Assembly: GCA_916610825.1 (NCBI GenBank)
Contig: OU744447.1
Location: forward strand, 20,615,563 to 20,679,562
Source: Haliclystus octoradiatus
Lineage: Eukaryota; Cnidaria; Staurozoa; Stauromedusae; Haliclystidae
Reading direction: 5' to 3'
DNA: 64,000 bases
A model generated the notes under the pieces. The model did no database searches and was not told where the DNA came from. It saw only the letters and a list, made by a program, of their open reading frames with translations. A program made the position numbers and the translations under genes. Numbering within the stretch: the first letter of the stretch is position 1; each line of letters opens with the position of its first letter. Positions 11,801-23,800 of this stretch are shown piece by piece.

Positions 11801-14800
11801 GGCCGTATGTTGATTTTATGGTAAAGTATGTTAAATGAACAAATTAAAATCACAATTTGGTAGCTATACTACATATTTTGGTTTCATTATTTTATCACGT
11901 TCTGGACTAGAATGTATTGTTTACTATGTGATCATAAGTATAAAAACAAAAAAGTATGATATGCAGAAGCGGTTTTAGTTCGATCAGTTCGATTGATATG
12001 TTGAACGAAAAGTAACACTAAACAAGAACCTTGTTTAACATTTTGATTTTCGTTATAAAGCCAAATTGTTGTATTTATTGATATCTTAGGTCATCTTGTG
12101 TATCCACTATCGTTCTTATTCATGTTTTAAATGTAACGATCGGTCCATAAAAGCTTGCCAGCTTATAACAAGGCAACTTCAGTAGATATAACCAAGGATA
12201 AGTATACCAAAAGCAAGCTAATGTGGTAATTCAATAAAACTGTGCGAGTCTGAGTTTAATGCATGGAATAAATCGTTGTTTAAAAACATTGATTCGTTGA
12301 TGATTGTCACGAGTTTACGGCTTCGACATTTGTTCCTTTCTCGTGTTTTTGATTATTTCGTTCAAAACAATAGAATTAAGGCGAGGCCAACTCTGTTTCA
12401 AAACCAGTACTTGAACGCGCAACGTTCCCCGGTCAATATTCTCCCTTTAAACCATTGTTGATTTGTAAGTCGAAAAAACCACACTGCTTCAAAGACGTAA
12501 ATGTAAAAAGGCTTCCTGTTACTTATACCAACAACGGCAAGGCCTGGATGAATGGAGACATATTTACAACTTGGCTTAAAGCTCTAAACAGAGACATGAA
12601 ACGTCAAAAGCGAAACATTTTACTAGTTTTAGATAATGCCCCGTGTCATGTTGGGATTACAACTATACAGCTTTCTAACGTCAAGATTTTACCTTTACCA
12701 CCAAACACTACATGTTACACTCAACCTCTGGACCAGACAGATGTGGTTTTAAGAAGCAATCTACAGACGAAGAAACACGATCGGAGACAGATCTAGCAGA
12801 AGACGATGAACTATCAGAATTGGAAGAAGACATTGATATCAATATGGACATGTTAGCAGATGACTTGTTTGGTTGTACATTCGAAGAACTTGTTAACATT
12901 GATCGAGAATATAACACTAATGACACTAACATAATTAATTGGGATCAACCTATTGAGACTGTCATACAAGATATTGCAGACAATAATAGCGATAGCGATA
13001 CTGACACAGAAGAAGACGAACAACCCTCTGATCCACCGGTAACTTTAACGGAGGCACTAAAAGCCATTGCTGTATTTAAACATTATGCTTTATCAGAAGG
13101 TAATATGCAAGGAACTTTGGCGGATTATTTTAGCTGTTAATTATACATATGTACTGTACTTAGAATTCATTTTGAATAATTTTAAATGAGTTTAAAACAA
13201 GTATTTTAAAAACTTTTTATTTTTTATGTTGTAGTTTCAAATTTTGTTTGTACAGTTTTCACACGATATACTAAATATAAGCTTAGTTGGTGTTTTACTT
13301 TGCATTTGGTTCATTGTTTGAGTTTCATTGTTGTCTCAGGCCATTGTTTTCCATTGATGACGTCAACCTCTCGTAAGCGGACACCTGTCTTATCCGGACA
13401 ATGTAGGATAGTCTCTTGGGTGTCCGCTTAGGACAGGTTTGACTGTAGTTGTTATGTTTAAGTATTAATATTTACTACACTCTGAAAAGTTAGGGGACAC
13501 TAGACTTTTGTATTCAACACTTATACAGACATAGCAAATGTGGAGGAACCCCTTGATGTTGGCTACTGCCCTTCACACTTCTTGCACTTGGAAACATTTG
13601 GCAAATCAGAGCACTGTTAATGAAATGTTTTATTTGCACGCAGACCGCATAAATATATCTTTATTTTTGAGTACCTTAACTACGTAACAACTTAAACAAT
13701 CTGACTCATTAAGATCAACATATATTTCCTTGTGCTTTCAACCTATTATTTATTTTGATTAGGCCTCATTTGATGATACTTGCTTTGTTGCAAGTGCTGT
13801 TGATCGGGTTTCTCTATTGCCTCATGGAGATAATCAATTTGTCTTGAGCTCTAAATTGGCAAAACGTATCAAGCATTTGATTCATCAAGCTCTCAAAGCT
13901 GAAAATCCAGACTATGTTACCAAAGACATTCAAATGGAAGGTAGGCCTAATACGAGCTGGGCCTACACTACAATCATCCCATTGTTGTCATCTGATCTTC
14001 AAGGAATTTCCATCCCCCATTGAATGCACAATAGATAGAGTTGACTCACAAAAATCAAAACTCAAATTTTTTTCATTAACTTGTTGTATTTTAGTGCCAT
14101 GATTAATTTGCCGAGATGTTTTGACAAATGGATAAGTAATTTTTGATAAATAAGCAAATGGAAATTCATTCTAATCACGACGAATTAGCGTGATAAGATC
14201 ACAACAGCTATTAAGCATTCGTTGATAAGAACTAAATATTTGAAAATCGTGTTATTGTTATGGACAAATGCTTGATAGTTGTGATGATCTTTCAAGATTC
14301 ACAGTCACTTTTTCAAATGCGTATTTCTCAAAAAATACTTATCTGTTTATCGGGAAAACTTGGCAGAGTAATCAAGGTACTTAGTACAACCAGTTAAGAT
14401 AAATTATTTTTATTTTGTATGAATCGTCGACCCTTGTAAATGCGACCGTCGAACATTGTAAATGCGAATTAATGATCACGTACTTTTGCAGGTCTTAACT
14501 GTGTTAATTATCTAAACCACTGATTCGGACCAACAGGGTATGGTATTTCTGTATAGCCCATATCCAATTTTAGTTTCAGATAGTTTTTTTACAGTATTAC
14601 CCTATTCGACTTGTTATAAATTAATTTGAAAATAATGCCTGAAAATAATGCCCTGACTTTGCATAATATTGAAAATATATTAAAGTCAAACATCTGGATA
14701 ACTGTTGCTACTGTACTAAAACTTTACTTAATGTTAGCCTATACAATGTAACCCGCTGAAGTGCAAATCAAAATTGTCAACAATCTTCATTGCAGTTATC

Positions 14801-17800
14801 TGAATTTGCATTTATCCGAAATTGTTTAACACAAAGAAATGACTACAAAATCGTCAGTAGTGTTTTAAAGCCAGGTTGCATATAAGCGTGGATTTCACTG
14901 ATTTGAATTGCACTTAAACGGGTTCCGCTGTATGCTTGAAAAATACATTATAAACCCGAAAGTTCCAGAATAAGTTGAAAAACAGCTGGGTTTGGGGCCA
15001 AATTTGCAAAAATATTAAGATTGCCTATCATTTTAGTTGTCATTGTTTCATAAGTAGGTAAGTTGATTAACTAGCTTCAAGCCATTGCTAAACTGGTAGA
15101 GAATTCACTTGCGAGCATTGAAATAGTCCATTGAAAAGTTTAAAAAAAATTAACATTGCCTATCATGTCTATCTGGTGTTAGCTGCTTTTGGACTTTGGT
15201 ATGAACATTAGGCCTCTCATTATTTCTAATGTTGATATCCAAATATCGCCTACCGGTAGTTTAGCAGCTACTGAAATCATAATTACTTAATACCTTCCTC
15301 TGAAAATTGGTACCATGAATATTTGACTATACTAACATATATGAAATTGTAAATTGTCAATTTAAAATTGAAACAATCTTTTGCCTAACAGAAATTAGTG
15401 AAGAAGATGAAGGCCATGGTGAAGAAAGTGATGAAGAAGAACAGCCACCAAACAAACGTCGCAAACGAACCACACGGAAAGCTCCAATTCGTGAGAAAAA
15501 GGCACCAAAAGAAAAGAAAGCTTCACCTTCAAAGCCATTAAAAATATCCAAAAGAAGAGGGTTGGTGCCTATTCCTGAAATTGATCTTTTGGAAAGTGAT
15601 CCAACATTCGATAAAGGGTAAGGAGAATCAGATTTTCCATCACCATATCAACACAAAACATGTTCGAAAACGCCATCCAAAGAATTTCAAACCTGATCAT
15701 GATTTTAACTTATGCCTAAAGAAGGACACTTGAAATTTTAACTTTTCAAATAAATCATTGATTCCGTATATTGACTGAAAAAATTGATTGGTAAAAGTTC
15801 AAAGCCGATATCACAAGAAATGAGGTAGATATTGATGCTTTGATGTGTCTATTCTGCTGCCTATTTGTTTTCGTGACGTCAATATTCAAACTTTTCAATA
15901 TCCACTATCCAGTATTATTTTAAATTAGTTTGAGACAAACTGGAAAATATACGTCATGAAAATTAGTGTGTGGCAGAATAGACACATTAAAACATGGGTC
16001 TTTTCTTATCGGATCGGCTTCACAATTTTACCAATCAATGTTTTCAGTCGATATACATCAGAATCAATGACTAATTTGAAGGACGTCTTCTCTATTGCTA
16101 GTTGGTAGTCTGAAAAACTACCGGCAACAGTATCTTACTTTATTTGAGCACAGCTGAGCACTGTACAGCATAATAAACTCAGATTATCAATGTTAAGGTT
16201 CAGTAATCACCTATTATTTTTAATTTTAACACGTTAGAAAATCATGCATATTATTATCTATTTATATCGTTAGATCACAAATACCACTCGCCTCTGTGAA
16301 ATGGGCAATTAGGGATGTTTTAACCAAAGATCATGAAAATTTGAAGAAAACTGTGAATGACAAGTTAAATGTTTACAGCGTAAGTGATAACAAATTAATA
16401 TTTTATATCCCATCCTTTATGCTCAACATGACACTTGTTTATTTATTTAGTTCAATAGATAACACCAGTTTTGAGGGAACCATAAAGGCGATTTGTTTAT
16501 ATAAACTGTTTTTTCAGTACAGGAAAAGATTCATGTGAATAGTTGATCAAAGTTAATAAACTTGAAAATACCCCCATTTTCATGAACACTCAAAAGATTA
16601 GTTCATGAACTGTGTTTTATTTTTCATATTAAAAATTCATAAACAATTGATCAAAGTCAATAAATTTAAAATCGTCCCTATTTTCATGAACACTCCAAGA
16701 TTAGTTCATGAACTGTTTTCCAGTTCATGAAAAATTCACAAGCAATTGAACAATGTTAATAAGCTTGAAATTGCCCCTATTCCAGGAACCTTCCAAAATT
16801 AATTCATGTACTGGTTTTTCCAGTTCATGAATTGTTCATTAACAGTTGGCGAAAGTTAACACACTTGAAATTGCCCGGTTTCCATGAAGATGTCAAGAAC
16901 TAGTTGATAACAGGCAATCATGCTAATGAATTCATAAATTTTGTGTGTATAATTTTATAAGTGTCCTCAATGTGATTTCTTTTGTTATATCATCTGCAGG
17001 TCAGTTGGTACCGCTCTGCCGATATTAAACTTAGTCCTATGGAGTATGCATTGATGTATGGCGACCATGACGCAATAAAGATCCTTCATGATTTTTCAGA
17101 TAAAGACAGATCTGCAAAGTGTCCCACATCATCATTGGCTCAAATAGATACTGGAATGTAAGAAGTGTCATAATTAATGAATGTTTCCAGCTATTTTATG
17201 TACCTCAAGCTAATTATTAAATTTTTAACTTTTAACAGGAAAACGTGGAGTAAGTGAGACTGTTCCAACTATGTTCCAAAAGTTCACAAATTTATTAGAT
17301 TGAAATTGCCCAATTGTTCATGAGCATTTTGGCAATTTCACTGTTCATGAACTGTTCATGAAATTGATCTATTCTAATAATGGGCTAGCCGCTAGCCTAC
17401 AATAACGCTACCATTCTATGTGTGTCTTATTTCTAGATACAACTTTTTTACTTTTGGTCATGCTGTTAGACCATTAACAGGAAGTAGAGGATCAAGGGAA
17501 GGAAATGATGCATTTAATAAGGTAATAATAAATTTCCCTACTTAGAAAAACAGTAGCTCAGTATGGCTTCGGATATTTTGGTAGAGGATAAGAATGGACA
17601 ATTAGGTGAAATACACCTGCTTTTACTTTTCAGCCAGCTGCAAGTATGTACAAAAAGCCTAGATCCTAGTTGAGTAAAGTGATTGTTCTAATTGTACAGG
17701 AGCATCACTTACCCTTCTTGATTCTAGTAGAATATGTGTTGACGCTCATAATAAATCGTTAAAAAGAATTGCTGCTTGTGTCAATACTTTGTGTTGAATA

Positions 17801-20800
17801 ACTTCAATATGCATGGCTTGTATTCCTGAAATCACACGCTTACGACAAAACGCACTCCCCAGGAACGTAAGGCGTGCGATCAGTTGTTGCCATGGCAACA
17901 CAATAACTGGTTGTAATGGCAACACGATTTTAAGCTGTTTTACAAGTTGTTTTTACTGGTGATAAATACAAGCTTAACATCAAGTTTATTATTTAAAGTC
18001 GAAGATTTTATATTCATGATAAAAAGAAATTCTGCTTTTTTGATATTATACTAAAACAAACATAATTTTGAAAACACTCCTGCCTAATTTCAACTTTGTT
18101 TGCTTTGTTGATGCCAATGAAAACAGGAATTTGAAAGGTGATAATTTTTCCTACAATGGTACAGAAGGTGTTGAATTTCAATACAATAAAAATAAATGTT
18201 TGTTTGCTTTAATAAAGCTTCACATTGATAAGTTCGAATGCGGGAAAGAAATTGTATCGAGATCACACGCCTCGGAATACAAGCCATGACAATATGTATG
18301 TGACAAACAAAGTGTTTCTAAACAACCCATTGAAATGGTTGTCTGGATACATTTAAAATTATATAATAGAAAGCATTAAAATTACATTATAATGTTGATA
18401 GCTGTTAAAATAAAAATAAAAATGGTATGAATATCAAAATAAAGGAAAGGATAATTTATGACATAATTATGATTATATAGGGGTGGGTATAATTATGATT
18501 TATGCGATCTTCAAACACATTGCTAATTGGGTTTTTAAATTTTTATTTGCTTATAGGATAGTGACGCAGCCGATTTACCTCTTGACCCCTCATTTTTAAT
18601 GAAAAGAGGAATTGACATAAATACTGCTGAATTTTATTATAAACTTGAAAAAATGGAGGTAGGAAGTTAGTCATGTAAAGAAAAATGCAATAGATATAGC
18701 TTCAAACTGAATTCCCTCATTTTACATATGCAAGGATTGCAAAACTCAATCTACTAAACCAGTTGATAAGGAAATCTTGAAACTTTTGAGTAAGCATTAA
18801 ATATTAAAATTCAGAATTCATACCAGAGCTTATTGCTCTAGGTGTATTAGACTACTTTGTCAATTTATTTCAACAAATGGATGATTGTATGTTGAGATTC
18901 TAAACATTACATTTCAAATCTTGAAAAACAGAAGATTCAATGTTAAATGTGACGTCAATGTGTCTAACTTATGATTGTGGTAAATTCTGGAATCGATAGT
19001 AATTCTTTCTATATTTATGATGATTTTCAACTGCACAGACTATAAATGCTGGCGAAAATGACAGCATTTTATTTCCTAATACATGATTTGGTTTATATCA
19101 ATGTAGAGATTTCATTGATAATTACTTTTATTCTCATTTAGTTTTCAACTATCATCAATCATGTTTGGCGTGCTGTAAGGAATGGTCACCGTGAAGTTGC
19201 TGGCCATTTTATCAAGCAAGCAATAGAGAAAGATGGATATGGTTTCAATTTCTTGCATAAAGAGGCAAGGCCTTGATAATACTGGACTTGCTACGAGGCC
19301 TTTTCAAATGCTTAACCTGGATATGAACAGATGATAGAAAATGATTACAGTAATTCAATAATTGTCTTTACAGGTTTTGTTGAACAATGATGAGCCATTA
19401 TCAAAATTTAGAGCATCATCGGTTACTAAAAAGCCGTACGAGAACAAAGTGGTAGGCAAATAGTTATAATGCATCAATTCTTAACTGGTATCAATCATTA
19501 TTCTGTTTCTTAGCTAATAGGACGCTGTAGATACATATCCGTAGACTGAATAACTTATTGGTCTGTATTATAGTATATTTGCTAGTTCTCTTTGATGTTC
19601 ATAAAAGGTTAACGTTGTGTTTAAACATTGGGATTGTAAGTTGAAGAATCTTCAGAACTGAAGCATGATTGTCTTTCATCTGGCAGGATTTAAGCTCATC
19701 TCCAGCGTCCTTTCTGAAATGCTAATGGTATGAAGTTGTAATGAAAGTGGACAATGTTATGTTTAAAAAATAAGGGCTGTCACACAGCTGGGCGAAGCTA
19801 GCCTTGCTCTGTAGCCTACATTAGTAGCCTGCTCACAGACTCACAGTCAAAATGTGAACTTGTAAAAACAGAGGATATGTTTTATTTTAGCCAACATGAT
19901 ATTGATAGCTGGGCAGTTTCAATTCAAGCATGTTTATTTTTATTTTTATAGTAATTAATGTATTGATTTTTACACATCGTCATCATCATCATCATCATTT
20001 ATCCAGAAACCTTTAAGTTATGCATAACGTTTTTCAAAGGACTGATAACACATACATATTATTGTTAACAGATCTCTAATTTAAAAGATTATTGAATTAC
20101 ATACCACTTAATGTCTGTGTTAATTCCGATCTGTCTTCCAACAGTTGCTACCCATTCATTGTGCTTGCATCAACCCCAACCCAGCATATCTTCAATCATT
20201 GTTGACTGTAATGCCAGATTATGGCAAAGCAGATGCAACTCAACGCAAACCAATACATTTTGCTGCAGCTTGTACTGGTCCAGGACCTATGAAGCTTCTG
20301 TTGAGCAGGTAAAATCATTAATGATTATTTTTAGCATTTAGATGATTAATCCATTTAGATGGGTAACGTATTGTATAAGTTTAGTCATATTCAAACATCC
20401 GTGTGTGGTAATGCATTCAAATATAAAATCATGTAAATATAATGGAAGCTTAGGGGATGTTATATGAGTCAAGCTAACTAGGCTGAGTGACGGTGAGACT
20501 GGCTGTTTATGCCACCTGTTTATATGGTAGTTTCATCCCACTTTTACCCCGACATAAGTAGCCGGGCTGGCCTCGCTTCAAACCTTACATGAATTTTGAG
20601 TTTTCCAACAAAAATAGCAAATAATAAATTACAGCTAAATCTGATCTGATGTTTTTAGCTAAAATGTTAGATTTTGGAAATAATCATTTAAACTCAATCT
20701 ATTTTGTGCGCTTGTGCAGCCAAAGCTACGTCCTGGACTGGTCCATCAAACTGTATTTATATGGAGAATTTTTTGTCTCAACCCGGTGGGATCCCACTGC

Positions 20801-23800
20801 TCATTAGATGTGATCACACCTGGGTGGGCTTTCCCAGCAATTTTAAAAGTCCTTCAATACAGAGCATCAAATGAACGATCAAACAGATATAAGAATCCTT
20901 GATGCATTAGTAAGGGAATTCCAGATTGATCTGCTTGGATTTAGGCAAAGTTGAATATCCACTTGATTCAAGATAAATGTCTGCTAATGAAATGCACAAC
21001 ACTCTCAAAAACCTATTGCTATCGATATTCAGTTTTTAGATATTGAGTTCCATATGTTATGCAGGGTGTCGACTGAGACATGCCTATTAATTGCTCTGAT
21101 GTGTGAAGATTTTAATCAGCACAATGATTTATGTAATATAATTTATATAACATAAAGTGCACATGATATCAAAGAATTTGAAACAACATTTTTTAAAATT
21201 CTAAATTCAATTCACCTGTCATCATAGCTTATATGCTCACATTTCTTCCTCATTTAACATCAGCTATATGCAGTGTCTGACAAAAGCAGGTTAAAATCAT
21301 TGTCTGCATCACATATTATGTTCTTTGGCATTTGGTGCCTGGCTACCAAGAAATCACACCTGTCACCTTCATGACCAAGCACCAGTCACACTGCTAAGTC
21401 AGTGGAATATCTAGTATACTTACCTTACCTGTTTACAGTAGATGGAGGGTGTGAAACCTTGAACTGGGGTGCAGCAATGCAACAGCTATTAGTGCAACAC
21501 TGCACTTTACCACTCACCTTAACCTGATGTGCAGCACTGCATAGTTGCATAATAAAATCAATATAATTTAAAACGAGATGCAGCACTGCATATAACAACA
21601 AAACCACCTGGTTAATAAAATAACCAAGATCAACACTGATTAGCACATTATGAAAAACAATCTCAGATTGAGATGGGCAATTTAAAGCAGATAGCACGCC
21701 AGACAACTGTGGCAAGAATGACTACCACTTCCTGTGACATTTTTTTCTCGCACGCACACAAAGATTTAAACAATGGGTTAACAATGTTGTACTTACCCAA
21801 TTACACATTGTTTGTCCACAGCCTGATATCATTGATCTTGTAGACCTGATTTTCACCTCATTCAAATGTTCATTTAACCACATAATCCTGCAATCCTAGT
21901 TCCCCGAAGGCTATTGATCAAACCTCAAGAAAAACTTTAAAAGATAACGTTGAAATGCCTCTATGATTCCTGAACGTTGAACTTTTTGTCTGACCCTGGC
22001 TATATGGCTTTTCCAGATCGGCGATGTTGGTGTTCCTTAACAATAGATCCCAGGGTCTTTTCAAAATACACCATCAGGGTTATCAATATTTTCTTTAAAT
22101 AATTATTGAGGGACTCATTTGGTACACATGTATCATATAAGGATATCTGACTCTGTGTTAAAATTTGTTGGTTTCATGTCCATTCTTCCATCCTTAAAAC
22201 TAGGAGTTACAAATTGTAATAATGCTGTAAGCAGAAATAGTAAGATGCTTGATAAATCTGGCTATATTGGAGAAAGTACAGGAAGTAATACTATCCCAAA
22301 CAATAGTCAATAACTTCATTTAACCATTCATTCAGTCAACAGGCCATCCAATAATTTCTTGAAAGATGAAACAATGATAATGTTGTAGTTTGGATCCTGA
22401 ATCAGATATTTACGCAATGTGATATCCGCTATTACGTATCTTTCCACATTTCGCATTGCACGGTTACCAAAAGTCTTGATGACACAAATGGAATGTATAA
22501 TAGCGTGGTTGAGAAAGCTTATGTAACTTGCAAGGCTCTCATTACTTATTTTTATTAATATTTACAGAGGTTTAGATCCAAATGATGTTGACAGCAAAGG
22601 TCGTACACCTCTCATGATTGCATCTAAACATGGTCGAGATGAAATTATTGAAGCAATAACATCATTAACGGTTGAGGAAGTAGGCGATGAAGATGAAGTC
22701 ACTGAAACTCAAAGGGTCAATATAAATGCTAAAAGCAGAGCTGCTTTAACTGCTCTCCATTATGCAGCAAAGTTTGGACATACGGTAAATAAATGATATG
22801 ATCAACCCATATTTATCCTAAATCTGATTACCTGAGGCTATTTAAATGATGGAAAGATTACGATCCAATTATTTGTCAATATTGCAATGGATTTCATCAG
22901 TTTTTCTCCTGGAGGATTGTGCATTTTAGAATTTCTGCATTAAATAGCACATTGTTATTCAAGGTAACTTGATTCCTCAAGTCAAGTATGGTAATTACCA
23001 ATTGCGAAACGTAATTGATGTCGCTGAAAACAGCATTTTAATGAACAATTTGTAAAGTTATTAGAAATTAGAATACCGGTACATATGTTAGCCAAATTAA
23101 TGTCTGTGTACTGCTCACTCATATAATAATCATGTACATTGAAACCTGTATATAACAGCCAGCTATGAGAGGTACAAAAATTGACAACTATATGTAGGTG
23201 GCCTTTATATGAAGAGTTATTTACATAGAAAATGCTATTTTATACATTGTAAGAGTGACCATTATAGACCAGAGCCATCTATTTACAAGAGTTGGGACAC
23301 TCTTTCATGTGCCGCTCTCAGCTCCCATTGGACAGATGCCAGTCACGTGCTTTTATGGACACCATCATAAATTCAAATCTTTTTGTTCAGAAGCAAAACC
23401 TCGTTTACAATGGAACAAAGATGACGATTTTTGGGCCTCAAAAGTTCCAACCCTTATAAATAAATGGCTCTGCTATAGACAGTTTGTTATATTTATATAT
23501 ATATATGGTCGTTTTAACAGGTTTAATTGGACTGATAATAAACAGTTCATTGTTGAAGTCCAAAGGAAGTCTATTTGTTACAGGTGCACATTATCGATGT
23601 ATCCCTACTAATTAAATATTGGATTGTATTGCATATTTCTAGTCAACTATCAAACTACTTGTTGAGAAGGGAGCAACTGTTGACATCCAATGCGCTGCTG
23701 GTAAAGATAACATGACCCCTTTGATAATGGCTGTTCGTCATGGTCATCTTGAAGCTGTCAAAGTTTTTGTTGAACTTGGTGCAAAACCTGATAAGAAAGG

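Larger units (their letters stand above)
9996..13140 (+). pseudogene. Tigger/pogo transposase, interrupted
   Basis: N-terminal CENP-B/psq HTH at 9996-10170 (LTLEKQGEVIKLHEGGLSVR and IAAEIGCGKTQ). A one-base frameshift near 10215-10235 moves the reading into the second HTH (ARSIAQALG, SNGLLESFIKSRGVVFKKM). The DDE domain is visible as IFNMDETGLQ (first Asp), LLVLDNAPCH (second Asp) and TTCYTQPLDQ (third Asp). After PLDQ the usual downstream region is missing and the frame changes to an acidic tail starting at CGFKKQS, which runs to a TAA at 13140. The coding sequence is split at 10415-11469 and 11682-12450 by two TTAA-flanked insertions. Confidence 0.88.
9506..13445 (+). mobile_element. Decayed Tigger/pogo DNA transposon in intron 1
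   Basis: It begins CAGTCTAACCTGCCC next to TA (9504-9505) and ends in GGGCAGGTTAGACTG-like complement GGACAGGTTTGACTG next to TA (13446-13447), the TA duplication of Tc1/mariner-pogo elements. Both termini are followed inward by repeated CCGGACA/GCGGACA words. It encodes a CENP-B type transposase in the same orientation as the host gene, broken by a frameshift, two nested MITEs and an internal deletion, so it cannot act on its own. Confidence 0.9.

Noticed and set aside
18068..18289. Short + and - strand open frames
   Set aside because: Lie within the hAT-like MITE 17812-18288 and have no resemblance to a protein family.
23255..23611. 118-codon + strand frame
   Set aside because: Runs across two nested MITEs; chance open frame.
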